Below are positions 15,914 through 24,241 of a stretch of 35,382 bases of DNA, one piece after another. The position numbers and the translations under genes were made by a program. This DNA is from CAYVAP01 sp964343195 (GTDB taxonomy: Bacteria > Bacteroidota > Bacteroidia > J057). Every line of letters starts with the position of its first letter. The first letter of the stretch is position 1. The stretch is taken from the NCBI GenBank assembly GCA_964343195.1, contig CAYFIR010000064.1, forward strand, positions 1-35,382. Direction: 5' to 3'. A model generated the notes under the pieces. It did not search any database. It had not been told where the DNA came from and worked only from the letters and a program-made list of their open reading frames with translations.

Positions 15914-16465
15914 ATGAAATCCTTTTTATCACTTATTCCAATAGTCTTTTTTCTCTTTCAATCATCTTTTGCAAATCAGGCAAACCCCAGCTTCCACACA
16001 GGAGCCTTTACAGCTACAACAGGTTTTGGGGCAGCTTTGGAGGAGCAAAAAGTTTGGGCCGGTTCGGATACTACTGAATTGGCTCAATTAGCAGTTGAGG
16101 TGAACACCTCAGCTCGAAAGGCCTTGAGAACCGGTATATGGGCTGGGGCATTTGTCTTTGGCAGTGCGGGTCTGCTATTGTGGCATTCATTTTCCCTATC
16201 CTTAGCTCTGATAACCCTTTCAAACCTCACCCTGCTGGTTGGAGTTATCCTGGGAATAATTGTCCTGATTAAGTGGGTGGGAGGAAACCGCAAGCTTAAA
16301 GAGTTTGACCGAATGGTTAAGGCTATGGAGAACAAGAATCTAGCTTTTACTTTTGACCGACGGGTCCAAAGGGCCAGGAAAATCCTGACCGGGGTGGTTA
16401 TTTTTACCCTGCTTTCGTGGATTTTTTCATTTATCATAGCGGCATTTGCTGACACGATCCGCTAG
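15914..16465 (+). CDS. Hypothetical membrane protein, paralogue of the next gene
   Basis: About 183 residues from the ATG at 15914 (MKSFLSLIPIVFFLFQ); another ATG lies two codons earlier. Layout: cleavable signal peptide, an exported linker with SDTTELAQLAVEVNTSARKALRT, two hydrophobic segments in the middle, a basic loop (KNLAFTFDRRVQRARKIL) and one C-terminal membrane helix. I do not recognise the family. The following gene has the same architecture and shares the motif S-DTT-L-QLA-VN-ARK-LRT and the KNL...RRV-RAR-IL loop, so the pair arose by tandem duplication. The 91-base gap and common strand suggest co-transcription. Function unknown. Confidence 0.75.
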   Translation: MKSFLSLIPIVFFLFQSSFANQANPSFHTGAFTATTGFGAALEEQKVWAGSDTTELAQLAVEVNTSARKALRTGIWAGAFVFGSAGLLLWHSFSLSLALITLSNLTLLVGVILGIIVLIKWVGGNRKLKEFDRMVKAMENKNLAFTFDRRVQRARKILTGVVIFTLLSWIFSFIIAAFADTIR

Positions 16466-16556
16466 ACCATCATAGGAATCTGCTACGAGACCTGAACTTG
16501 CTCTGCCAGTACATTCAGTAACCTATCTAACCGTCATATATCTAAAGTCACTTCTC

Positions 16557-17102
16557 ATGAAACCTACTTTATCCTTCCTTTTCGCGGTTTTTATCACCAT
16601 CGGATTTGTCTTTGCCGGAGGGGCAGATCCTGCCAATCACCCTTATAATCCTGCCCAGGAAAAGTTTTTTGTGGAGGATGTACCCGCGAGTCAGGTGTTT
16701 GCAAGCAGTGATACCACCCAATTAAACCAACTGGCTACCAAGGTAAATGAAACGGCGCGGAAATCGCTTCGAACCTATGTTATTTCCACCGTGCTTTCTG
16801 TGGTGGGAGTTATTCTGGCTCTATTGGCCGTTGGTTCCAATGCTGCGGGGCTGGCGATATTGGCTGTTCTTGTGATATTGGCTGCCGGGATTATAGGGTT
16901 TATCTCCCTGATCCAGCTCATAATTGGCTGGGTAAAATTGAAAGATCTTGATGAGACCCTGATGATGTACGGGGATAAAAACCTCGTAGCCAGGTATCGG
17001 GCCCGGGTTTCCCGTGCCAGGACGATCCTCAATGTGCTCGCGATACTGACTATCATAAGCCTGATTATCAACGTGATATCCTCTGTGATTAACGCTGCCT
17101 AG
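16557..17102 (+). CDS. Hypothetical membrane protein, paralogue of the previous gene
   Basis: A 181-residue protein beginning MKPTLSFLFAVFITIGFVFAGG, a signal peptide. Residues ~45-75 carry SSDTTQLNQLATKVNETARKSLRT, then two strongly hydrophobic helices (~78-125), a basic loop GDKNLVARYRARVSRARTIL and a final membrane helix (IISLIINVISSVI). The arrangement and motifs match the upstream gene, though the mature sequence between signal and first motif (PANHPYNPAQEKFF) is unrelated. No family recognised; no catalytic residues apparent. Likely an inner-membrane protein with a short exported N-terminal tail. Confidence 0.8.
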   Translation: MKPTLSFLFAVFITIGFVFAGGADPANHPYNPAQEKFFVEDVPASQVFASSDTTQLNQLATKVNETARKSLRTYVISTVLSVVGVILALLAVGSNAAGLAILAVLVILAAGIIGFISLIQLIIGWVKLKDLDETLMMYGDKNLVARYRARVSRARTILNVLAILTIISLIINVISSVINAA

Positions 17103-17254
17103 CGTTATCTCACTTTTCAATTATCAGAGATTGGTACTTGACACTTGGGTTCCAGGGCACCTTCACCCTTGAGGCTCTTTGGGGCCTTTTCCATTTGAAC
17201 ATGAGGGACTGGTTTCCGTTATTGAAGGTCTCGAATCAATTTAAAGGAAAATCT

Positions 17255-18502
17255 ATGCTCAACACCCAGCAAGGCATTTCGTCTCAAGAGGCCATGCGGT
17301 TGGAGGACCAGCACGGTGCTCACAATTATCATCCCCTTCCCGTAGTATTGTCGAAGGGCGAAGGCGTATTTCTTTGGAGCCCGGAAGGGAAGCGTTACTA
17401 TGACTTCCTCTCCGCATATAGTGCTGTCAATCAGGGACATTGCCACCCGCACATTCTGGATGCGCTTGAGAAACAGGCTCGTCAATTGACCTTGACATCT
17501 CGGGCCTTCTACAATGATGTGTTGGGACCATACGAGCAATACATCACTGATCTGCTGGGATACGATAAGGTATTGCCGATGAATACCGGAGTAGAAGGTG
17601 GAGAGACGGCTGTAAAGCTCGCTCGAAAGTGGGCGTACACCGTTAAAGGTATTCCTGCCAATCAGGCCAAAATCATCTTTGCTTCAGGAAACTTCTGGGG
17701 ACGTACCCTGGGGGCGATTTCCTCATCTACCGATCCCAGCAGCTATGAGGGCTTTGGCCCCTTTATGCCTGGGTATGAGGTGGTGCCATACAACGATCTG
17801 CCTGCTTTGGAGAAAGCTATGGAAGATCCCAATGTTGCTGCTTTCATGGTCGAGCCGATTCAGGGAGAGGCCGGGGTAGTGGTGCCAGATGATGGGTATT
17901 TGAAGGCGGTAAGTGAATTATGCAAAGCCAAAAATGTACTCTTCATCGCAGACGAAGTCCAGACCGGACTGGCTCGTACGGGCCGGATGCTGGCCTGCGA
18001 CCACGAAGGAGTGCGTCCTGATATCCTGATTTTGGGCAAGGCTCTGAGTGGAGGTGTCTTTCCGGTATCGGCGGTATTGGCCGACGATGAAATTATGTTG
18101 AGCATCAAGCCCGGTGAGCATGGATCTACCTATGGTGGCAATCCATTGGCCTGTGCCGTGGCGCAGGCTGCTTTGGAAGTACTGGTCGATGAGAAACTGG
18201 CCGAAAGAGCAGAGCATTTGGGGAATATCTTCCGCAGCCGTATGCAGGCATTGATTGACAATCGGCCAGACCTGCTGACTCTGGTTCGCGGGAAAGGCCT
18301 GCTCAATGCCGTCGTAATCAACGACAGCGAGGACAGTTCTACCGCATGGGATTTGTGCGTCAAACTTGCAGAAAATGGGCTGCTGGCCAAGCCGACCCAT
18401 GGCAACATCATTCGTTTTGCTCCTCCTCTGGTCATGACTGACGAGCAACTGGATGAATGTTGTGGAATAATCGAAGAGACCTTTTCGTCTTATGCGAAAT
18501 AA
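17255..18502 (+). CDS. rocD: Ornithine--oxo-acid aminotransferase
   Basis: A 415-residue class III PLP-dependent aminotransferase converting L-ornithine and 2-oxoglutarate to glutamate-5-semialdehyde and glutamate (arginine/ornithine catabolism, proline synthesis). I use the ATG at 17255 (MLNTQQGISSQEAMRLEDQHGAHNYHPLPVV), preceded by AAAGGAAA; the open frame upstream to 17138 lacks family similarity. Ornithine-aminotransferase features: GAHNYHPLPVVL at the N-terminus, PMNTGVEGGETAVKLARKW, FWGRTLGAISSSTDP, ADEVQTGLARTG, the PLP-binding lysine in LILGKALSGG (Lys262) and HGSTYGGNPLACAVA. Length matches bacterial RocD (about 400-415). No other arginine genes are adjacent. Confidence 0.95.
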   Translation: MLNTQQGISSQEAMRLEDQHGAHNYHPLPVVLSKGEGVFLWSPEGKRYYDFLSAYSAVNQGHCHPHILDALEKQARQLTLTSRAFYNDVLGPYEQYITDLLGYDKVLPMNTGVEGGETAVKLARKWAYTVKGIPANQAKIIFASGNFWGRTLGAISSSTDPSSYEGFGPFMPGYEVVPYNDLPALEKAMEDPNVAAFMVEPIQGEAGVVVPDDGYLKAVSELCKAKNVLFIADEVQTGLARTGRMLACDHEGVRPDILILGKALSGGVFPVSAVLADDEIMLSIKPGEHGSTYGGNPLACAVAQAALEVLVDEKLAERAEHLGNIFRSRMQALIDNRPDLLTLVRGKGLLNAVVINDSEDSSTAWDLCVKLAENGLLAKPTHGNIIRFAPPLVMTDEQLDECCGIIEETFSSYAK

Positions 18503-18629
18503 AAACCTTGGAATTTCGTAATGTAACTGTAAGAAGCGTTTAACGCTAGGTACATTTTTTCAAGGGTTTTTTAGGACAGCGGAGTCTGCTGTGGCGTTGC
18601 CATGGTAGCTCCGCTTTCTTGTTGGTGGG
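18503..18629. other. Spacer after rocD
   Basis: Together with element A and the spacer to the DUF559 frame this makes a 417-base stretch without a canonical gene start. It holds a weak AGCGTT/AACGCT hairpin (18535-18547) followed by TTTTTT (possible rocD terminator) and an AGCGGAG...CTCCGCT inverted repeat (about 18578-18616). No coding signal. Confidence 0.4.
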
Positions 18630-18795
18630 GGTTGATCCCCCCGCTTTTTGCCACGGGCAAAAACCACCCCCCTTCGCCGCTGCGCTCTGAAGGGGGGATG
18701 GTTGCTGCTGCGGCCTCAGGCCGCCCCAAAATTCATTCCCCACTTTGCAAAAGGGGGGTGGCATTTCGCTCAGCGAAATGACGGGGGGATTAACC
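18630..18795. repeat. Terminal-inverted-repeat element, copy A
   Basis: A 166-bp element with ends GGTTGATCCCCCC (18630-18642) and GGGGGGATTAACC (18783-18795), a 13-bp inverted repeat with one mismatch. Inside are four hairpins: TTTTTGCC/GGCAAAAA, CCCCCCTTC/GAAGGGGGG, GCGGCC/GGCCGC and CATTTCGCT/AGCGAAATG. The same element occurs in the same orientation at 19247-19407 with high similarity along its whole length. No open reading frame of its own, so a MITE-like, non-autonomous element. Confidence 0.85.
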
Positions 18796-18919
18796 TGACA
18801 CAACGGCGCTTTTTCTTTTCCTGAAGAAATCCTAATTTCTCAAAAAAGCAACCATATCCAAACGGCGAGTAGACGGTCTGATTTCGGGAAAGTATCACCT
18901 GCCTTATTATCCTCCTCTG

Positions 18920-19252
18920 GTGAAATATGCTCGTCAAATGCGGAAGCAAATGACACCAGAGGAACTGCGCCTGTGGCTCAATTTCTGTAGGGGATACCGT
19001 CCCAGAATCCTTCGACAACGTCCCATATCATTTTACATTGTAGATTTTTACTGTCCCAAAGCAAAACTGGTCATCGAGGTAGATGGCAGTTGGCACTACC
19101 ATCCCGAACAACAAGTACTAGACGTCAATCGAACGGCTCAACTGGAGGAGTTCGGACTTGATGTACTGCGATTTGATAATGTGGAGGTGCGACAGAACTT
19201 TGCAGCAGTGTGCGATCGAATTGACGCTGCAATTCAAGTGCGGCTGGGTTAA
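18920..19252 (+). CDS. DUF559 endonuclease-domain protein (Vsr-like)
   Basis: 110 residues from GTG 18920. The fold is that of DUF559, a very-short-patch-repair-like PD-(D/E)xK nuclease family: RQMRKQMTPEELRLWL at the start, then RQRPISFYIVDFYCPKAKLVIEVDGSWH with the predicted catalytic Asp42 and Glu53/Asp55, and LDVLRFDNVEV. Similarity to the family continues upstream of the GTG (HLPYYPPLVKYAR, from about 18896), where the frame is open to 18836 but contains no ATG; a CTG at 18899 stands where family members normally start. So the gene may use a non-standard start, be shortened, or have lost its start. Its TAA stop (19250-19252) is part of the terminal repeat of element B. It is bracketed by two element copies, which suggests the three parts form a module. 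Biological role of DUF559 proteins is not established. Confidence 0.75.
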   Translation: MKYARQMRKQMTPEELRLWLNFCRGYRPRILRQRPISFYIVDFYCPKAKLVIEVDGSWHYHPEQQVLDVNRTAQLEEFGLDVLRFDNVEVRQNFAAVCDRIDAAIQVRLG

Positions 19253-19407
19253 TCCCCCCACTTTTTGCCAGGGGCAAAAACCACCCCCCTTCGCCGCTGC
19301 GCTCTGAAGGGGGGAAGAAGCTGGGTGGCCTGAGGCCGCCATGAAATCATTCCTCCCTTGCCAGCGGAACTGGCATTTCGCCCGGGGAGATGGCGGAGGG
19401 ATTAACC
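19247..19407. repeat. Terminal-inverted-repeat element, copy B
   Basis: A 161-bp element with ends GGTTAATCCCCCC (19247-19259) and GGAGGGATTAACC (19395-19407), one mismatch. It is a direct-oriented copy of the element at 18630-18795, best conserved in the first ~70 bp and diverged in the last third. Its left end supplies the TAA stop of the DUF559 gene; its right part is translated on the minus strand as the final 19 codons of the OstA-like gene (VNPSAISPGEMPVPLAREE). Confidence 0.85.
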
Positions 19408-21374
19408 ATCCCCGCCAGTGGCACTATTTCCTGCAATGAGATAGGCACAATCGGTGGTGGAGGCATCAGCCAGAATGGCTTGGTAGGGCGATCCCCCCCC
19501 CGCCAACTCATCCCATCCAACAGGTTATTCTGGAAAATAACCTCAAACATGGGGGAGAAAGTGCCCTCCGGCCGCGATTTAAACACGATGCGGTTGACTT
19601 CGTCATCTGCGAAGTAGATGTCCATGCCATTGGAAAGTGCCTTGTTCATGCCCTGATAGTTTTTGGGAGCCCCATCAGCCATGGCAGCACTATCCTGCTG
19701 CTCCTCGACATAGAAGATACTCTCCGAATTCCCCGTGAGGCGAATGCGGTAAATGTTGTTATTCACAAACTTTACCTGCATTGCACTGCCTTTGAGCTGG
19801 TTAAAGCCTACGGTATCCGCTTCCGACATCATAAATGCTCCATCTGTAACGGCCATGGAGTCGGCCTGCTCATTTCTCATCCACAATCCAATCTGTCCGC
19901 CGTTGAGCTGGTTGTCATCGGCCCAAAGTACCGGGCCTTTGAACATCTGCATGACAGAGTCTTCGTAGTAGTACACGATGGAATCAGCCCTCCCCTGCAT
20001 CTGGTTCATGTAGATGCGGACATTGGGACTTCCACGGAAAATCTGCTGAATGACGGTATCGAGTCGTTTCTCGAACTGCGTGAGCGTTGGTGGCCCCATC
20101 TCCATCGGGCCCTGAACCAACTTTCCACTATCTGCACTGGCGGTATCGATCTGGGTAGTATCTCCAATCAATAGGCTATCTGACTGGACAGAATCAGAAG
20201 AAACCATGACCATGGACGAGTCTCCACTCATCAGGGAGTCCGTCAGAGGAGGGGCCAGCAAACTGTCCGGTTCACCTGCCAGTAAGCTGTCACTGAGAAC
20301 GGAGGCCAAGCTATCACCAGGGATGGAATCGCTAACCCCCTCAGCAGGCTCTGGCGGAGCCTGCATGTCTATGTACTGGGTATCTTTTAGGGAATAAAGG
20401 GTGTCGGCAAGGAGGTAAAGTGTATCGTCCTCCATGCGCTGAATGGCACTGGCACGTCTGGTAAGCCAGCTTTCATCGGTCTGCCGATTGAACTGACCAT
20501 AATTGCCGCGAAGTTCTAGTGTCGAGTCATCCTGCTGGATGCGTACCCTGCCAATTGCCATTCCCAGGTTGTCATCATTGACGTAGTAAAGCGTATCAGC
20601 CGTCAGGGTAAAGGAGGAGTCCCTGACCACAGATCGCTGGAACAGGCTGACTTTGCTGGTCTCGGTATGGTAGGTGCCTTTGGTGGTTTCTATCTCTCCA
20701 TCCTTGCTGTCGATCAGGGTACGGGTGACGAACTGGGCAATTTTATGCTCGGTATCATATGCCAGGGTGTCGGTCGTCAAGGTGTAGTCAGGATGGACGA
20801 GGGTGACACTGTCTCTGAAGTAAGCCAAATGGCGATTGGGGTAATAATAGCCTATTTCAGAAGTAAGGACCGTGGAGTCGTTCACGAGCTTTCCCCCTCC
20901 CTGATAGTAGCCAAATTCATCCCGGCGGTAATACACGAGGGTATCTGTGGTGAGCTTTGACTCCGGATCGGATAACAGGATGTCCCGGTAGAGTCTGGCA
21001 ATACGGGTATTGCCATCGTAGTCCAGGCGTCGTGCGAGGAGAGACACCTCATCGGGCATCTCGATACGGACACGGCCATAAGCTTTTAACTTATTTTCTG
21101 TATCGAGAAAAAGGGCGCTATCGCAGAAAAAATAGGTCGAATCCTGCACCAGTCGCACGTTTCCGATGAGCTTTTGAATGGCGGTATCATTTTGTACCTG
21201 AAAGCTCAGCACATCTGCATTCAGGATGCGAACCCGTTTCCTGGCACTATCGCTACTGGTCTGCGTGGTATCCACCGGTAGCCTCTCAGGCCGACCGGGT
21301 ACTGGCTGCTGTGCCCATAACCCCAGGGGGAGCAACAGGATTCCCACATATACCAATAGTCGAAGTGTGCTCAT
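19347..21374 (-). CDS. OstA-like (LptA-type) outer-membrane LPS assembly protein
   Basis: A 675-residue exported protein. I start at ATG 21374 (MSTLRLLVYVGILLLPLGLWAQ, a signal peptide) because a TATCTTTG promoter element lies at 21401-21408; the longer frame to 21554 would sit upstream of transcription. Residues ~45-330 consist of OstA/LptA-type beta-jellyroll repeats: LSFQVQNDTAIQKLIGNVRLVQDSTYFFCDSALF, AYGRVRIEMPDEVSLLARRLDYDG, TTDTLVYYRRD and so on. In Gram-negatives such proteins carry lipopolysaccharide across the periplasm; large OstA-like versions are the rule in Bacteroidota. Residues ~335-415 are a low-complexity insert rich in Asp-Ser-Leu. A second OstA-like section follows (~430-640). 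The last 19 residues are encoded by a repeat element and are therefore not ancestral to the family. Confidence 0.9.
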   Translation of the reverse strand: MSTLRLLVYVGILLLPLGLWAQQPVPGRPERLPVDTTQTSSDSARKRVRILNADVLSFQVQNDTAIQKLIGNVRLVQDSTYFFCDSALFLDTENKLKAYGRVRIEMPDEVSLLARRLDYDGNTRIARLYRDILLSDPESKLTTDTLVYYRRDEFGYYQGGGKLVNDSTVLTSEIGYYYPNRHLAYFRDSVTLVHPDYTLTTDTLAYDTEHKIAQFVTRTLIDSKDGEIETTKGTYHTETSKVSLFQRSVVRDSSFTLTADTLYYVNDDNLGMAIGRVRIQQDDSTLELRGNYGQFNRQTDESWLTRRASAIQRMEDDTLYLLADTLYSLKDTQYIDMQAPPEPAEGVSDSIPGDSLASVLSDSLLAGEPDSLLAPPLTDSLMSGDSSMVMVSSDSVQSDSLLIGDTTQIDTASADSGKLVQGPMEMGPPTLTQFEKRLDTVIQQIFRGSPNVRIYMNQMQGRADSIVYYYEDSVMQMFKGPVLWADDNQLNGGQIGLWMRNEQADSMAVTDGAFMMSEADTVGFNQLKGSAMQVKFVNNNIYRIRLTGNSESIFYVEEQQDSAAMADGAPKNYQGMNKALSNGMDIYFADDEVNRIVFKSRPEGTFSPMFEVIFQNNLLDGMSWRGGDRPTKPFWLMPPPPIVPISLQEIVPLAGMVNPSAISPGEMPVPLAREE

Positions 21375-21400
21375 ATGCTGCAAATCGGATAAGCAGGGGA

Positions 21401-21408
21401 CAAAGATA
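21401..21408 (-). promoter_or_regulatory. -7 promoter element of the OstA-like gene
   Basis: Exact TATCTTTG (TAnnTTTG) on the minus strand, 26 bases before the ATG at 21374. No perfect TTTG at -33. It decides the start codon in favour of 21374. Confidence 0.6.
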
Positions 21409-21537
21409 GTACAAAGTGGGTCTTTGAGAAGCGATGGTTGTAGGGACTTGCCGATAAGGGTGGGGTAGAACAGGAAAAACCATGAGAATTTATAGCGGCT
21501 CTCCTGAAGGAACGCGGCTGTTTCGCCTCTCAACATC

Positions 21538-21569
21538 AAAAAAATACCCGCCATCCAGAGGACGGCGGG
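21538..21569 (-). terminator. Intrinsic terminator of the DUF2911 gene
   Basis: On the minus strand a stem CCCGCCGTC / GATGGCGGG (21547-21555 pairing with 21561-21569, one G-U), a short loop, then TATTTTTTT (21538-21546). It lies 45 bases beyond the stop at 21614. Confidence 0.85.
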
Positions 21570-21613
21570 CTAGGGTAGTGAATAGGGTGTTTCCTATTGC
21601 ACTAATAAAAGTC

Positions 21614-22156
21614 TTATTGGGCCATGATGGGCACTTCCACCATGGTCTTATCCCAGGCCAGTACCATGTGGTGACCACCTTCGACTTCACGGAACGTAAT
21701 CGCAAAAGCTTCTACTTCCTGGTCCATTTGGGTAACGACTCCCGAAGTACGTGCGACAGTGTGATCCATATCGGCACGATAGGCTCCCCACTGGTTCAGG
21801 TCGCTGTTGAGCATGATGCCCCACTCTTCCTCACCTGGCACGGTAAACAGGGTGTAGGTCCCGGCTGATACCATTACATCGCCCAGTTTTACATCCTGGA
21901 AAAAGGTGATTTCAGTAGCTTCATTGGCACCGGTGCGCCATACCTGATCGAAAGGTACGATGCCACCGAAAATCTCGCGGCCTTTTTTCTGGGGGCGGCT
22001 GTAAACCACTCGGGCCAGTACACCGTCGTCGGTACGAAGGGTGGCAATGTCTGCTGGACTTGCATCAATGCCAGGGAATTTTACATCCTGGGCAAGCAGG
22101 CCACTGCCCAGTATGAGAATGGTCAGGAAGAAACCAAAGGAAATAATTCGTTGCAT
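21614..22156 (-). CDS. DUF2911 domain-containing exported protein
   Basis: A 180-residue protein with signal peptide (1-~22, ending GSGLLAQ). It matches DUF2911, a family abundant in Bacteroidota and of unknown function: SPADIATLRTDDGVLARVVYSRPQKKGREIFGGIVPFDQVWRTGANEATEITF, then VSAGTYTLFTVPGEEEWGIMLN. The 'YSRPxxKGRxIFGG...WRTGANEAT' segment is diagnostic. Likely a periplasmic or secreted small beta-rich protein. Monocistronic, with its own terminator. It stands back to back with the nucleoside-phosphorylase-like gene at 22332. Confidence 0.93.
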   Translation of the reverse strand: MQRIISFGFFLTILILGSGLLAQDVKFPGIDASPADIATLRTDDGVLARVVYSRPQKKGREIFGGIVPFDQVWRTGANEATEITFFQDVKLGDVMVSAGTYTLFTVPGEEEWGIMLNSDLNQWGAYRADMDHTVARTSGVVTQMDQEVEAFAITFREVEGGHHMVLAWDKTMVEVPIMAQ

Positions 22157-22331
22157 AGCAATAGGTTAATTTGAAAACCGGGTTGAATTTTGACGATCAA
22201 GTAACCCTTTATCAAGTGGCTTTGTTGTCGAATGTACGACGTTTTCTTTGTAGGAGTCATATGGGTCCTTTGGCACCCCTTGTTTTCCCTTTGTTTATCC
22301 TGCTATTTTATCCTGTCAAACACACTACTCA

Positions 22332-24026
22332 ATGAATACCCTTTCCTTAACCCGAGCTCGGGAATCCCGTGCAGCGATAGAGCGCTTATACATCGAGATG
22401 CGCCATGTGTTTAATCGAGGCACATACCGCAACATTAGCCAGCCGGGAGAAGTGTTGCCAGAAGCATTGCTCACCCTTTCTCCCGAAATATATGGGTCAG
22501 TGGGAGATCCCCTAAAAGTTGAACTGGCTGGCCTTGTGTATGTGATTGATCGTTCGCCCAAGGGAATAGAAGACTGCCGCTTTGTAAAGCTGATTTCTGA
22601 AGAAGGATACTCAAATTCAGGTTTTGAGGTGCTCATACCCTCGGCTCGACGCCGTCGGTGCTACCGGATTGATGATGATCATATGTACATCGAAGTAACC
22701 CGGGGGCGAAGTGAAATTTACGACATTCTGACCCACCTGACCTTCATGCACATGGAGGCCAATAAGATCATGGCCCATGCGCTGGATGAGGAGGGCAACC
22801 CTACCTTTGAATGGGCCAAGCTGGAAGAAATGGTGCAGGCTGGCACCAAACTGACCGACAAGAAGCTGGAGGTCGCATTCAGTTTTCTCAGCACAATTCT
22901 GGGGCGCAGTTTCGCAGAAACCAAGTCGGCCTATGAGCGCCTGGCAGATGAACCTGACAAGAATAGCGGACTGTTTGAGGTTGTGTATGGCCTCGGGAAA
23001 ATGGCCATGTTGGAGCAGCAGGAAGATAAAAACCGGGAAATTACCTTTTCCCCCACTTTGCGGGATCGCCTGGGGCATCACATCTATGGGGAGCGGTGGG
23101 CACAGAGTATCAAGAGTTTTCTGAAGCAGCATAATCTGCTGGAGCGCCCACTGGACATCATCAGTGCCAATCTGCATAGCGTCATGAATTGCCTCTATGC
23201 CCTGCCTGCCCTCCATACCGATTACAATGGAGATCCTGCCATCGAGGAGGTCGCATTGGAACTGCAAAATGCTGATAATAAAAAGGCAAGGGACCGTGTG
23301 AGTAGGTTTGCAAAATCACATGGGATGTATAGCCTGGAGGACCCCTCCGGAACCAATATTTCCGTGCAGATCTTTGATACCGCAAAACTGGATGGAAAGC
23401 ACCTGCCTTCCCCACTTCAGAAGCCTGAATCCGACGATATGCCGGTGATTCTGGTGATGGATTATGCCTTTGGTGAGCAGGCATATGAGACCATGGATGA
23501 ATTGCTAAAGCCCTACACGGAACCTGCTACCGGTGAGAAGGTTTTTATGAATGTCCGGTCTGTTTCCATCATGGGGAAAGCTGGTATTCTGGATGGGAAG
23601 AAAGGCGACATCATGGTGCCTACGGCCCACATATTTGAGGGGACGGCAGATAACTATCCCTTTGACAATGATTTTTCGCTGGAAGACTTTACTGGAGCGG
23701 ATGTCCAGGCCTGTGAAGGGCCGATGATCACCGTGCTGGGGACTTCCCTGCAAAACCGCGATGTGCTTTCCTATTTCAAGGAATCATCCTGGAGCGCCAT
23801 TGGCCTGGAAATGGAAGGAGCCCATTACCAGAAAGCCATACAGGCGGGTTCCCGCATTCGGCGCAATGTTTCCCCTGACATCACCTTGCGCTACGCCTAC
23901 TATGCTTCAGATAATCCCCTGCTGACAGGTAGCACCCTGGCTTCCGGAAGCCTGGGCGCAGTAGGTGTGAAACCTACCTATCTCATCACCATGAAGATCC
24001 TGGAACGGATACTAAACGGGAAATAG
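22332..24026 (+). CDS. Large cytoplasmic protein with C-terminal nucleoside-phosphorylase-like region
   Basis: A 564-residue protein without signal or membrane segments. Residues 1-~330 are mostly helical with no motif I recognise (it contains RGRSEIYDILTHLTFMHMEANKI). From ~375 the sequence resembles the PNP/UDP phosphorylase and AMP-nucleosidase fold: VILVMDYAFGEQAYE, SIMGKAGILDGKKGDIMVPTAHI (compare GKAG-L--GDI-IP) and IGLEMEGAHYQKAI, which matches the D/EMEGA substrate-ribose motif of MTA/SAH nucleosidases. It probably belongs to a Bacteroidota-specific family of uncharacterised proteins (I think DUF6909, from memory and unverified). Inference: binds or cleaves a nucleoside or nucleotide. 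The fusion of an unknown N-terminal domain to this fold is unusual. Confidence 0.75.
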   Translation: MNTLSLTRARESRAAIERLYIEMRHVFNRGTYRNISQPGEVLPEALLTLSPEIYGSVGDPLKVELAGLVYVIDRSPKGIEDCRFVKLISEEGYSNSGFEVLIPSARRRRCYRIDDDHMYIEVTRGRSEIYDILTHLTFMHMEANKIMAHALDEEGNPTFEWAKLEEMVQAGTKLTDKKLEVAFSFLSTILGRSFAETKSAYERLADEPDKNSGLFEVVYGLGKMAMLEQQEDKNREITFSPTLRDRLGHHIYGERWAQSIKSFLKQHNLLERPLDIISANLHSVMNCLYALPALHTDYNGDPAIEEVALELQNADNKKARDRVSRFAKSHGMYSLEDPSGTNISVQIFDTAKLDGKHLPSPLQKPESDDMPVILVMDYAFGEQAYETMDELLKPYTEPATGEKVFMNVRSVSIMGKAGILDGKKGDIMVPTAHIFEGTADNYPFDNDFSLEDFTGADVQACEGPMITVLGTSLQNRDVLSYFKESSWSAIGLEMEGAHYQKAIQAGSRIRRNVSPDITLRYAYYASDNPLLTGSTLASGSLGAVGVKPTYLITMKILERILNGK

Positions 24027-24241
24027 GATATGGAGCCTCTGTTTCATGCATTCCCTTGAGTCTCCCCGGATTCCATCTACCCCCTAAGTAACGCTCAAAA
24101 TATTAGTTCCGCTTTTGACTCGATCTCTTGCCCGCATACTGCGTCATAAAAAGCCTCATTTGGCTCGCCAAACTCGGTTTTTCTTCCTTGCCTGCGAACA
24201 AGATCTCTTCGTAAAATCGGGAAGTTATTTTTCTCGCGTTA

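Noticed and set aside
18546..18803. 85-codon open frame on the minus strand over element A
   Set aside because: Translation of hairpin repeat sequence (proline/glycine-rich), no homology expected.
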